Positions 25,742 through 34,792 of a stretch of DNA of 64,000 bases are shown piece by piece. How positions within the stretch are numbered: the stretch's first letter is position 1; the number at the start of each line of letters is the position of its first letter. The stretch is from Methylomagnum ishizawai (GTDB lineage Bacteria > Pseudomonadota > Gammaproteobacteria > Methylococcales > Methylococcaceae): assembly GCF_900155475.1 (NCBI RefSeq), contig NZ_FXAM01000001.1, forward strand, positions 793,501 through 857,500. The letters run 5' to 3'. The notes beneath the pieces were generated by a model. That model was not told the origin of the DNA. It was given only the letters and a program-made list of their open reading frames with translations, and searched no databases. The translations under genes and the position numbers were made by a program.

Positions 25742-26611
25742 ATGACACACAGCATGACGGCTTTTGCCGGGGCCGAACGCGAGGTCCAGGGTTGGCGCTT
25801 TGCCTGGGAACTGCGCTCGGTCAACCACCGCTATCTCGATGTCGCCCTTAGGCTGCCGGACGCCTTGCGTTTTCTGGAGCCCGAGGCCCGCAACCGCATC
25901 GCCGGGCGGATCAAGCGGGGCCGGGTCGATGCCACCCTGTCCTGGAAGAAGACCGAACAGGGCGAGGCGGCGATCCACGTCAACCGCGCCCTGGTGGCGC
26001 AATTGCTGGCGGCGGCCCGCGAGGTGGAGGCATTGGGCGGTGCCGCCTTGGCCGGCTTCAACGCCTTCGAGGTGCTGAAATGGCCTGGCGCCCTGCATGA
26101 ACCCGAGGCCGACCGCGAGGCGCTGGCGGCGGCGGTGTTGGACCTCCTGGCCGAAGCCTTGGACAAGATGGTGGCGGGGCGCGGGGCCGAGGGCCGTTTG
26201 CTGGCCGGGTTCATCGAGGAGCGCTGCTTGAAGATGAAGGAGCAGGTCGGCGCGGCGCGGGTGCGCTTGCCGGAGGTGTTGCAGGCTATGCGGCAGAAGG
26301 TGGTGGCGCGGCTACAGGAGGTCGCCGCCAATCCCGACGCCGACCGGCTGGAACAGGAATTGGTGTATCTGGCGCAGAAGCTGGACGTGGCCGAGGAACT
26401 GGATCGGCTGGGGGCGCATATCGACGAGGTGCTGCGGACTTTGAAGCAGAAGGAGCCGGTCGGGCGGCGGCTGGATTTCCTGCTGCAAGAACTCAACCGC
26501 GAGGCCAATACCCTGGGCTCGAAATCGGCGGATGCCGAAACCACCCGCGCCTCGGTGGAGATGAAGGTGTTGATCGAGCAGATGCGGGAACAGATACAAA
26601 ACATTGAATAG
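25742..26611 (+). CDS. yicC: YicC/YloC-family endoribonuclease
   Basis: A 289-residue YicC-family protein, a conserved bacterial endoribonuclease. The family N-terminus MTHSMTAFAGAER, the ELRSVNHRYLDVALRLP segment and the C-terminal ELNREANTLGSKSAD and MKVLIEQMREQIQNIE blocks are all visible. No clear ribosome site precedes the ATG; TATAAA lies 6 bp upstream. Its downstream terminator hairpin has been used as the attachment site of an integrative element. Confidence 0.92.
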   Translation: MTHSMTAFAGAEREVQGWRFAWELRSVNHRYLDVALRLPDALRFLEPEARNRIAGRIKRGRVDATLSWKKTEQGEAAIHVNRALVAQLLAAAREVEALGGAALAGFNAFEVLKWPGALHEPEADREALAAAVLDLLAEALDKMVAGRGAEGRLLAGFIEERCLKMKEQVGAARVRLPEVLQAMRQKVVARLQEVAANPDADRLEQELVYLAQKLDVAEELDRLGAHIDEVLRTLKQKEPVGRRLDFLLQELNREANTLGSKSADAETTRASVEMKVLIEQMREQIQNIE

Positions 26612-26650
26612 CCTTCCACCCCATTTCATGCCATTCCACTTTTCCCCCGG

Positions 26651-26672
26651 AAGCCGCTAACCACGCGGCTTT
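26651..26672 (+). other. Left attachment repeat, coincident with yicC terminator hairpin
   Basis: A 22-bp sequence starting AAGCCGC and ending GCGGCTTT is repeated exactly at 31969-31990. It is a hairpin (7-bp stem, loop TAACCAC) 40 bp after the yicC stop. In this copy the T-tract is broken (TTTCTTC), whereas the right copy runs into T7, consistent with a crossover inside the terminator. Upstream, a CATTTCA-GCCATT motif is also shared by both ends. Confidence 0.75.
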
Positions 26673-26720
26673 CTTCATGCCATACTGTTTCAGGACATTT
26701 CACCGCATTCCGCTTTGAGC

Positions 26721-26772
26721 GTGTACCCAACCGTGTACCCAAGCGGATTGGGTACATATTTTTTGGGTACAC
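26721..26772. promoter_or_regulatory. GTGTACCCA cluster upstream of integrase
   Basis: Four copies of a GTGTACCCA-type motif lie between the left attachment repeat and the integrase ATG: two direct (26721-26729, 26733-26741) and two inverted (TTGGGTACA near 26748 and TGGGTACAC at 26764-26772). Two more sit near the other end of the element. Integrase or excisionase arm-type sites that may also autoregulate the int promoter are the natural reading. Confidence 0.6.
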
Positions 26773-26787
26773 ACCCAAGGGGGCGCT

Positions 26788-28050
26788 ATGGGCAAGCTGA
26801 CCGACGTGGAAATCCGTAATTGGATCAAGGCCGGGGAACGGTTCGATATGCGGAGCATCGGCGATGGGCTTTATCTCCGGTATCGCGAAGCGGACGCCGT
26901 TCCCCTCTGGCGGTTCCGCTACCGCATCGGCGGGAAGCAACGGGTGATGAACCTGGGAGGCTATGGCGACCTATCCCTAGCCGATGCCAGGAAGACCGCC
27001 AAGGAACTCAGGGCGCGTGTCGCCTTGGGCCATGACGTGGCCGCAGAGAAGCAGGAACGCAAGGCGGAAGCCGTCGCCAAGATGGAAGCCGGGAAGAACG
27101 CTTTGACCGTGGCGAAGCTATCCGATGAATACTTTGAACGCATGATCCTGGGGCGCTGGAAACATCCCAACATCGTGCGGAGCCGGATCGAGAAGGACAT
27201 CAAGCCGAGCATCGGCAAGTTGAAGGTCGAGGATGTGAAGCCCTCCCACATAGACGCGATGCTCCAAACCATCGTCAAGCGCGGCGCTCCCACCATCGCG
27301 AACGATGTACTGCGGTGGGCGCGGCGCATATTCGATTACGGCATCAAGCGCCACATGCTGCAATACAATCCGGCGTCTGCGTTCGACCTGTCCGATGCGG
27401 GCGGCAGGGAGGAAGCGCGGGAACGGGCGCTGTCCGGGGATGAACTGGTGTTGTTGTTCCAGGCCATGCGCGACGCCAAGGGTTTCAGCTATGAAAACCT
27501 GCTGGCCGTGAAGCTGTTGCTGCTGCTGGCTGTGCGGAAGGGCGAACTGGTCGGGGCGCGGTGGGCCGAATTCAACCTTGACCAAGCCGTCTGGTGTCTG
27601 CCAGCCGAGCGCACGAAAACCGAAGCGGCCATCGATATTCCCTTGCCGGTCCCGGCTGTGGACGCCTTGCGCGAGTTGCACCGGCTGGCGTGCGGTTCCG
27701 AGTGGGTATTTCCGGCGCGGAAGGTCCAACACCGGATGATTCCGCATATCCACGAAAATACCTTGAACGTCGCGCTTTCCAAGGTGAAGCCGCTTATGCC
27801 CGGCGTGGAACCCTTCTGCGTCCATGATTTCCGGCGCACGGCCCGTACCCACTTGGCGGCGCTTGGCGTCGATCCGCATATCGCCGAACGGTGCTTGAAC
27901 CACAAAATCAAGGGTGTTGAGGGCATCTATAACCGGCACGATTATTTCGAGGAACGCCGGAAAGCCTTGGAGCTTTGGGCGAAGTATCTCGAATCGTGCG
28001 AGAAGGGGGAGGGCTGGAATGTGGTGCCATTCCGGCGCTCAATGGGGTGA
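26788..28050 (+). CDS. P4-type tyrosine integrase
   Basis: A 420-residue integrase with an N-terminal DUF4102-like arm-binding domain (SIGDGLYLRYREADA, then GKQRVMNLGGYGDLSLADAR), a core-binding domain (about 105-200) and a catalytic domain. Catalytic residues are present: Arg in LAVRKGE, Lys in ERTKTE, HDFRRTA (HxxR), His in LNHK and Tyr in GIYNRHDY. It appears intact and would recombine the 22-bp repeats flanking this element. Confidence 0.93.
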   Translation: MGKLTDVEIRNWIKAGERFDMRSIGDGLYLRYREADAVPLWRFRYRIGGKQRVMNLGGYGDLSLADARKTAKELRARVALGHDVAAEKQERKAEAVAKMEAGKNALTVAKLSDEYFERMILGRWKHPNIVRSRIEKDIKPSIGKLKVEDVKPSHIDAMLQTIVKRGAPTIANDVLRWARRIFDYGIKRHMLQYNPASAFDLSDAGGREEARERALSGDELVLLFQAMRDAKGFSYENLLAVKLLLLLAVRKGELVGARWAEFNLDQAVWCLPAERTKTEAAIDIPLPVPAVDALRELHRLACGSEWVFPARKVQHRMIPHIHENTLNVALSKVKPLMPGVEPFCVHDFRRTARTHLAALGVDPHIAERCLNHKIKGVEGIYNRHDYFEERRKALELWAKYLESCEKGEGWNVVPFRRSMG

Positions 28051-28721
28051 AAACCGATTCCACGGTTCTACCCTCATTCCAATCAGAACCGGAAACCCTT
28101 GATTGGCGCGGGTTCCGGCGGGTGGGCGTTTTTAGATGCCCCCAAAAATGCCCCCCGTTTTGGATTTCAGCCTATTCCATGCCGTATCATCCCCGCTCAT
28201 TTTCCCCGAATTGCCGCGCCTAGCCTTTGGCCGGGCGAAAACCGGGCACCCTTCACCCGGCGGGCGCGGCTCCTGAACCTTGGGTGGCTGGCCCGAAAAG
28301 GGTGGTCGTGGGCGATGCCCTGGCCGGAACCAAGGCGGGTGGCTGGGTGGCTGGCCCGGACAGCGGGGATAGCCGCCCCCCCACCCCCCCCGCGCACCCC
28401 GCACCCCCCATTCACCCGGCCCACGCCGAGAATCTTGAATTTTTTTCAAGCCCGGCCCGGCTGTCGCGCCGGAGGGTTGGTTTCCGGGGTTTGCCCTCCT
28501 GGTGCCAGGACCGGCCCCGTACCCAAGGACCAAGCCCGGCGGTCTCCCCCTCCTGGAGCTTGGGGCGGGTTTCCCTCCATCCCATGCCACGCCGTGCCAT
28601 GGCGTATCATTGCCGCCCAGTCCGAATGGCCGCGCCCAGCCTTTGGCCGGGCAAACCACGGGATACCCTTCACCCGTTGGGCGCGGCCCCCATCTCGAAG
28701 GGCAAGCCCGAAGGGGGCCAT
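28051..28721. repeat. GC-rich non-coding stretch with a 95-bp imperfect direct repeat
   Basis: About 670 bp with no convincing gene: open frames here are Pro/Gly/Arg-rich shadows on both strands. A segment of about 95 bp at 28177-28270 recurs at 28597-28687, sharing CGTATCAT, CAGCCTTTGGCCGGGC-like and CCCTTCACCCG blocks. Between them are shorter internal repeats (GGGTGGCTGG units near 28280-28350) and a C-rich run. Role unknown; this may be decayed sequence assembled by repeat expansion. Confidence 0.5.
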
Positions 28722-29303
28722 GTGGAAATCAAAGATAAAACCGCCCAATATTGGTCCGCCCCCAGGCACAACGATTTCGATGAACGGCTTGCCGTATTTT
28801 TGATATGCGATTTTGAGCCGGGAGAAAGATTGGATGGCGGCGAGAAAATCATATTTGAAAGAGAGCGGGACCAATTAAAAAGGACGGTTTACCCTGCCTT
28901 TAGCGATGCGATTGACTTTCATGTCAAATCCGAAGGATATAGGTATAAAGCGCAAGAGTTAAGTTATTCCAGAAAGCAGATTGAAGAGTATTGAGAAAAA
29001 AGAGGGATTAGACCGAAATTTTTATTATCAAGCACAAGAATAGAGAAATTAAATCCAATTCAATCACCGCTCAAAGGAAGGAAAAAAATCGAAACAAATT
29101 TTGAAGAGCTTACTTGCCTAAATATAATTGGCGCAATGCTTGAAATTATAAAGGGAGAAATGCCAAAGCCAGGTGCCAAAGAAAGCAGTGCCTTTAAAAG
29201 TGAAGCCGAGCTTATAAGATTTATCGAAGACAAATATAAAGGCATACACGGGCTATCCAAGGCATCACTTGAAAGGGTTTTTGCCATGGCAAAAAAGAGC
29301 TTA
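28722..29303 (+). pseudogene. Degraded hypothetical mobile-element gene, nonsense codon and IS insertion
   Basis: A GTG start (28722) with AGGGGG upstream opens a frame beginning VEIKDKTAQYWSAP. It stops at TGA (28992-28994) but continues in the same frame as EKRGIRPKFLL and later NIIGAMLEIIKGEMPKPG and SKASLERVFAMAKKSL. The context EEY-stop-EKRGIRP suggests a Trp TGG mutated to TGA. The C-terminal pattern recalls small hypothetical proteins found near integrases. The IS630 element begins right after the last of these codons. Base composition is clearly more AT-rich than its surroundings, pointing to transfer. Confidence 0.55.
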
Positions 29304-30494
29304 CTCCCTTCCCGGCCTAAGACCACCCACTTTTTGGCAGGCGGTAGATATGCCTGAGGATGTTTTTGATCTGCTGGGGCGTTTGCGGAGGGGCCTGGGC
29401 CAAGTGCCGACGGACACGCTCGGCCCGCTGCTGGACGGTCATGGCGTGGGGCAGGTGGTAGAGGGAGTTCTTCCTGACGAGGTGGATGAGGTATTTGGCC
29501 GGGTTGAACTTGGGGGAGTAGGCCGGGGTGTGGAGGAAGTCCACGGCGATGCCCTGGGCCAGGGCGATTTCCGCCAGCAGGTCTGCCAGCGCGGCCTTCA
29601 TGGAGTCGTTGTGGATGGAGCAGTTGTCGAGGATGAACAGGATGTGGCGGAAGCCCAGGCGGGCATATCGCAGGACGATCAGGGCGATGACGTAGACGGC
29701 GTTGCCGGTTTTGGCCTGGGGCTGGAAGTCCACGGTGGTCCGGCCACTGTTCAGGTCCAGGGCCAGGAAGCCGTTCAGTTTCTCCCGCCGCTTCTCGTTG
29801 CTCGGCGGCGCCGGGGCGGTGTTCTTCTCCGCCCAGGCATAATGGGTGCCGGTCGTGGACAGCAGGGCGAACTCGTCGAGGGCTACAAGGGCGGTGTCGG
29901 TTCCGGCCTCGGCGGTTTTTTTTCGAGATCCTTCACGAAGCTGGCCCGCTCGGCGGGCTTGGCGGGGCCGTAGTCGCGGTGGGCGCGCTGGAGGGAGAGA
30001 CCCAGTTCGTCGAAGATTTCGTAAAGCCGGTTGGCGCTCAGCGACAGGCCCCATTTCTTGCTGAGCAAGTCCTGGACGTGGACCGCCGTCCATTGGTAGC
30101 TGTCGATGCCATAGTCCGCCGGCGCCTTGTGGAGCAGGATGTAGCGCAGAACCTTGCGCCGCTGCGGGTTCAGGGTTTGCGGGCGGGGCCGCCTTTGCGG
30201 GGCCAGCAGGGCGTCGAAGCCGCCATGAAGGTAGCTGTCCAGCCACTTCTCCAGCGTCTTGCGCTGGACTCCCTGGCTGCGGCAGACCTCGGCCATGCTC
30301 TCGCCGTCCCACAGGGACCTCAAGGCCAGCAGCCTACGCCGCCGGCTCTGCTGCTGGTGGCGGTAGAACAGCGCCTGCCACCGTTCGCGGTCCTGCGGGG
30401 CCAGCCGTTGGATGCGGATAGAGCGGTTCATCTTGCCTTTCCCGGTCTAGTTCCATTGCCTAGAAGCTTAGCCGTTCTTTAGGCGGGAAGGGAG
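29304..30494 (-). mobile_element. IS630-family insertion sequence, 1191 bp
   Basis: Ends are inverted repeats: CTCCCTTCCCG at the left and its complement CGGGAAGGGAG at the right, extending imperfectly with a one-base gap (GCCTAAG against CCTAAAG). A TA dinucleotide flanks both sides (29302-29303 and 30495-30496), matching the TA target duplication of IS630/Tc1-type elements. It carries one transposase gene split into two frames. The element sits between two broken genes inside the integrative element. Confidence 0.85.
29317..30431 (-). CDS. IS630-family transposase, two frames joined at an A8 slippery run
   Basis: The upstream frame (30431 to 29883) starts MNRSIRIQRLAP and carries helix-turn-helix regions (ESMAEVCRSQGVQRKTLEKWL). 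The downstream frame holds the DDE domain and ends at 29317. They join at eight A residues on the coding strand (29916-29923), where a -1 shift gives KKTAEAG, so programmed frameshifting is likely. Catalytic Asp residues are seen in ALDEFALL and ILDNCSIH. At the third position, where the family has NPxE, this copy reads FNPAKYLI, Lys in place of Glu, so it may be inactive unless complemented. Confidence 0.8.
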
Positions 30495-30496
30495 TA

Positions 30497-31405
30497 GCCG
30501 GAGATTTTGACGTGCCAGGAGAAACAGCGCGTCAATGGCTATTAAAGCCAAACCCACATGGCACGCCAAACAGCGAGATATTGCGCCCATTACGCAACGG
30601 AAACGACATTCTAAAAATCAACAAAGACAGATGGGTAATTGACTTTGGGACATCCACCGAAGAATTAGAAGCGGCTTTTTTTGAGCTTCCTTTTTAATAT
30701 CTTTTAAAACATGTCAAACCCAAAAGGGAAATAAATAGAGAAGCTATTCGAGTACAAAAATGGTGGCGACTTGGGAGGCCAAGACCGGAATTGAGAAAGT
30801 CTTTGATTGGCTTAGATCGTTATATTGCTACAGTCGAGACAGCTAAGCATAGAGTCTTTTTCTGGCTTCCCGTCATAATCGCCTCTGAACACAAGCTTAT
30901 AGTGATTCCTAGGCAAGATGAAACAACCTTTGGAGTATTATCTTCCCGGTTCCACGTTATTTGGGCTATTACCTCTGGTGGAAGGCTTGGAGTAGGGAAT
31001 GATCCTGTCTATAACTCAACTCGATGCTTTGAAACCTTCCCCTTCCCCGAAGGCGTCTTAACCCACGAAAACCCGGACACCGCTTTTCCCGCCATCGCCG
31101 AAGCCGCCCAGCGCTTGCACGAATTGCGGGAAAACTGGCTCAACCCGCCCGAATGGACCGAGCGCGTGCCGGAAGTGGTGCCGGGCTATCCCGACCGCAT
31201 CCTCCCCAAGCCGGGCCACGCAGCCGACCTGAAAAAGCGCACCCTGACCCACCTCTACAACACCCGCCCCGCTTGGCTGGATAACGCCCATAAAGCCTTG
31301 GATCAAGCCGTGGCCGCTGCCTACGGCTGGACCGACTACACGGAGGCCATGTCCGACGCGGAAATCCTGGGGCGGCTCTTGAAACTCAACCTGGAACGGG
31401 CGTGA
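30497..31405 (+). pseudogene. C-terminal remnant of class I SAM-dependent DNA methyltransferase
   Basis: One frame runs from the IS border to 31405 with a single TAA at 30695-30697. It reads GDFDVPGETARQWLLKPNP, then DRWVIDFG, FFELPF-stop-YLLKHVKP, WWRLGRPRPELR, a TRD-like stretch (RYIATVETAKHRVFFWLP, GVGNDPVYNSTRCFETFPFPEG), and ends LLKLNLERA. This is the target-recognition and C-terminal part of large single-chain DNA methyltransferases of the MmeI/type IIG-like kind. The catalytic NPPY half is missing. The stop is one base change from GAA (PFEYLLKH). The gene is dead. Confidence 0.75.
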
Positions 31406-31968
31406 GGGGGCGGAACTGGACGGGCCGGTTCCGCGCTTCACCGGGGCCGGGCGTGGCTTGGGCCGTGTCTTGAAAAGTAAACCTTGCGGGACGTTCCGAA
31501 ACCATGTCTTAAAACATGTCTTCTTGGGAAGTTCCCGAATCCTTTAAAACGATTCGAGACACCAGTCCGGCCTTTCGGTTCGATCCGGCCCACGGCCAGC
31601 ACCAGCACCAACCCGGCCCGTTGATCCGGGGCCGGGCTTCCTGGGACAGTGCCAGGGCGCGGCCACGGCCACGGCCACGGCCTCCCGCCCCGAACTTTCC
31701 CGCCCGGCACCAGCCCGACCTTGCCCGCTCTTGATCCGGGGCCGGATTTCCTGGGACTGCACCAGGACGCGGCCTTGCTGCCGATGAATTACCCCCACCA
31801 TCCCGGCCTAAATTTTCCGCACCGGGCTTTTCGCGTGTACCCATATGTGTACCCGTGGAAAAGGCACAGTAAAACAATCCATTTGTAATCAGTGATTTAA
31901 GTCGTCACTCTAGGTTCAGATACGAGTGACATTTCAGGCCATTTCACAACGTCCCGCTAATCCTCTGA
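31406..31968. other. Non-coding right end of the integrative element
   Basis: No convincing gene. It contains a 44-bp imperfect direct repeat (31621-31664 and 31731-31774, both starting TTGATCCGGGGCCGG), a short tandem run of GGCCAC near 31661-31683, and a small hairpin CGAATC with GATTCG near 31530. Two GTGTACCC motifs occur at 31835-31843 and 31847-31854, matching the cluster next to the integrase. A CATTTCA-GCCATT motif just before the right attachment repeat matches the left flank. Confidence 0.5.
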
Positions 31969-31990
31969 AAGCCGCTAACCACGCGGCTTT
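31969..31990 (+). other. Right attachment repeat of the integrative element
   Basis: An exact second copy of the 22-bp AAGCCGC...GCGGCTTT repeat at 26651-26672. Here the hairpin is followed by an uninterrupted T-run, which is probably the original end of the yicC terminator. The distance between repeats gives an element of about 5.3 kb. Confidence 0.75.
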
Positions 31991-32450
31991 TTTTATGTCT
32001 TGACGGTACGCGGGGTCGCCCAATGGCCGCGCACCACCACCGCCAAGGCTTCCGGCAAACCCGCCAATACGATGAACCGGGGTGTTCCTGGCCGAACGCC
32101 TGGAGTCTGGCGGAAAACCCATTTTTCTAGGGGAAAGGTCGATATGCCGCATGGACCGGGTTGATCTTTTGTGAAAATCTTCTATACCTCTACATTGTCC
32201 ATGATAAATCCATGGCTTTTTCTGCGGATTGATCTGCCTATAGGGAAAAGGCGCAGTATTGCTTGAGCTTTATATGAGTATGTTGAATGGGTAAACAAAA
32301 GACGAAATTGGCTGCGGCGATGGCATTTTCTGCTGCTTTGGTATGAATGCTAAAAACTCGGATTAAACCCTGATAAAACCAAGATATAGTTTATCTGATC
32401 AATGGCGGGAGAATGGCGATCCCAGTCAATCGATTAATTATTTACAGGAA
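31991..32450. other. Intergenic region with truncated signal-peptide-like ORF
   Basis: About 460 bp of mixed composition, AT-rich after 32160. At 32288 a 19-codon frame encodes MGKQKTKLAAAMAFSAALV and then stops. It looks like the signal peptide of an exported protein whose body has been lost or frameshifted. No intact gene or RNA family is recognised. Confidence 0.35.
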
Positions 32451-32702
32451 GTGGCGCAGCTTGTGTTTATGAATATTGCTCATGGTTTTTCTCGGTATTT
32501 TGTGGGTGGATATATCACGCCCACCAAAATCGAAGGAGTCCAGCACGGGGTGAATATGGCGAGCGGATGTTCCACGGAGATACTGACGATCATCACCGCT
32601 ACCAGCGCCTCTACCGTTGAGGTATCGATGAAGGGTTTGGATTCGAACGGTGACTTGGCGAAGGATTGGGTCGCCGTGGGTGTAGGCACTAGGGTCCGGT
32701 GA
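32451..32702 (+). CDS. Small hypothetical protein (83 aa)
   Basis: An 83-residue frame with a GTG start preceded by AGGA; an ATG six codons later (32469) is an alternative. The sequence is Thr/Ser/Val-rich and beta-like (TEILTIITATSASTVEVSMKGLD). No family is recognised. It may be a short secreted-type fragment linked to the signal-peptide-like ORF upstream. Confidence 0.4.
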   Translation: MAQLVFMNIAHGFSRYFVGGYITPTKIEGVQHGVNMASGCSTEILTIITATSASTVEVSMKGLDSNGDLAKDWVAVGVGTRVR

Positions 32703-32801
32703 TTTTATGGATTTGTCTCTATAATGTTGTGAGCCTATTTGGGCCCGTCAACAACGGCGATAACTGCTGGCGAGGGATTGCCCTCTTCCGGGATTTTGAA
32801 T

Positions 32802-34691
32802 ATGACGATCTATAAGAAAATGTTGCTACTGATAAGCTTCAGCTTATTGGGGTTGATCGGGCTGGCGGTCTTGGCGAACCACCAAATCCAACAAGTGTTC
32901 GTCGCGGCCAATTATGCCAACGTCAATAGCGTGCCTTCTTTGGTCGCCGTGAATTCGGCTATTAAAACATTCGGTCAGGTGCGGGTGCGCCTGTTCCGGC
33001 ATGTGCTCAACGAGGACCGGAGCAAGCAGGATCGATTGGATCAGGAGTTGAAAAGCGCCGAGAGCGATTTGGCGGCGGCCTTCACGGCGTATGAACCGTT
33101 GATCTCGAATGACGAGGATCGCCGCTTATACCAAGCTAATCTGGTGAAATGGAGCCAATATGAGGCCGGGATTGTCCCGGTACAGACTTTTTCCCAGAAC
33201 ATGGATAAAAAACAGGCCCGGGAAGCCCTTGACCGGTTGACCGATCCTGGTCGGGATTTGCAGAACAGCCTTGAGGCCCATGCCAAATACAATGCCGACC
33301 TGGCGGGGAAGGCCGCCGCCGACGCCGCGCAAATCCAAGCGGCCGCTGTGTGGCAAAGCTGGGGCGGGGCGTTGCTCACGGCGTTCCTGGTCGCCGGGGT
33401 CGGCTACTACATCGTTCGGACCGTGGTGCGTCAATTGGGTGGCGAGCCAGAAATGGCCGCCGCCATCGCCAACCGCATCGCCGAGGGCGATCTATCCATG
33501 CCCATTACCTTGAAGGCCGGCGATACCGACAGTTTGATGGCCGCCATGGCGCATATGTCCGCCAATATCAAGGCCCTGGTCGATGACGCGCTGAGGCTGT
33601 CCCAAGCCGGCATAGAGGGCCAACTCGCCGTCCGCACGGACGCCGCCAAGCACCGTGGCGACTACCGCAGGATCGTCGAAGGCGTGAACGCCACCCTCGA
33701 CGCCGTGGTCGGGCCGATGGAACGCATCCGCGAAGTCATGGGCCGCGTGGCCGGGGGCGACCTGACCGCCAGCGTCGATGGGGATTGCCGGGGCACTTTC
33801 CTGGATTTGCAGGAGGCGATCAATGCCAGCCTGCGCAAGTTGGCGGAAACCCTATCCGAGGTCAGCAACCTGGTGGGCACTTTGTCCAGCGCATCCGAAC
33901 AACTGAGCGCCACTTCCCAATCCCTGTCCCAGGCCGCTTCCGAGCAGGCCGCCAGCGTCGAGGAGACCTCTTCCTCCACCGAGCAGATGGCGGCCTCCAT
34001 CAACCAGAACAAGGACAATGCCAAGATCACCGACAACATCGCCGAGAAATCCTCCCGTGAGGCGGCGGAAGGCGGCGAGGCCGTCGCCCGGACCGTTCAG
34101 GCCATGAAGCAGATCGCCGGCAAGATCGGCATCATCGACGATATCGCCTACCAGACCAACCTGCTCGCCCTGAACGCCGCCATCGAAGCGGCCCGGGCCG
34201 GCGAGCATGGCAAGGGCTTCGCGGTGGTGGCCGCCGAGGTGCGGAAACTGGCCGAGCGTTCCCAGGTCGCCGCCCAGGAGATCGGTGAACTGGCCGCGTC
34301 CAGCGTCGGTATGGCCGAGCGGGCCGGGACGCTGCTGGGCGAGATCGTGCCCTCGATCAGGAAAACCGCCGGTTTGGTGCAGGAAATCGCCGCGGCCTCC
34401 GAGGAACAGGCGTCCGGCGCCAAGCAGATATCGGAAGCCATGAACCAACTGAGCCGGACCACCCAGCAGAATGCCTCGGCTTCCGAGGAACTGTCCGCCA
34501 CGGCGGAGGAGATGAGCGGGCAGGCCATGGAATTGCAGCGGACCCTGGGTTTCTTCAAAACCTCGGTGGTCGAGGACAAGGACCCTATGGTCCTGCGCCA
34601 CACGGCGAGGTCGGAACCCGTCCATCCCCAGGTCCGGCTGCGGGACGGTGCGAATCGGGGATGCGGCGAGCAGGGTTTCTCCCGCTTCTGA
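32802..34691 (+). CDS. Methyl-accepting chemotaxis protein
   Basis: A 629-residue receptor. N-terminal membrane helix ([19 protein letters not shown]), periplasmic four-helix-bundle ligand domain (about 30-185), second membrane helix ([16 protein letters not shown]), HAMP region beginning at [23 protein letters not shown], a further HAMP-like segment, and the cytoplasmic signalling domain with the hairpin tip [23 protein letters not shown]. It would report a periplasmic stimulus to CheA. The ATG at 32802 gives the correct N-in helix. No che genes are adjacent and no C-terminal NWETF tether is present. Confidence 0.93.
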   Translation: MTIYKKMLLLISFSLLGLIGLAVLANHQIQQVFVAANYANVNSVPSLVAVNSAIKTFGQVRVRLFRHVLNEDRSKQDRLDQELKSAESDLAAAFTAYEPLISNDEDRRLYQANLVKWSQYEAGIVPVQTFSQNMDKKQAREALDRLTDPGRDLQNSLEAHAKYNADLAGKAAADAAQIQAAAVWQSWGGALLTAFLVAGVGYYIVRTVVRQLGGEPEMAAAIANRIAEGDLSMPITLKAGDTDSLMAAMAHMSANIKALVDDALRLSQAGIEGQLAVRTDAAKHRGDYRRIVEGVNATLDAVVGPMERIREVMGRVAGGDLTASVDGDCRGTFLDLQEAINASLRKLAETLSEVSNLVGTLSSASEQLSATSQSLSQAASEQAASVEETSSSTEQMAASINQNKDNAKITDNIAEKSSREAAEGGEAVARTVQAMKQIAGKIGIIDDIAYQTNLLALNAAIEAARAGEHGKGFAVVAAEVRKLAERSQVAAQEIGELAASSVGMAERAGTLLGEIVPSIRKTAGLVQEIAAASEEQASGAKQISEAMNQLSRTTQQNASASEELSATAEEMSGQAMELQRTLGFFKTSVVEDKDPMVLRHTARSEPVHPQVRLRDGANRGCGEQGFSRF

Positions 34692-34792
34692 GCCGGGACC
34701 GATGGGGATAAGGTTCGGGACGCCGCCGCGGTGTGGGGGATAGCGTAAGCTATGGGATTCATCCATCGCCGTCCCGAGAGGAATCCGCATCT

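Noticed and set aside
28132-28659. Overlapping Pro/Gly-rich open frames in the repeat block
   Set aside because: All frames on both strands are low-complexity and explained by the GC-rich repeats; there is no ribosome site or known domain.
28722-31405. A single original gene spanning the IS, since the frame is preserved once the IS and one TA are removed
   Set aside because: The left part resembles the natural C-terminus of a small protein and the right part the middle of a methyltransferase. Frame agreement has a one-in-three chance, so I kept them as two pseudogenes, without excluding fusion.
31661-31683. Short GGCCAC tandem run considered as a CRISPR-like or minisatellite array
   Set aside because: Only a few 6-bp units without spacers; no cas genes in the window.
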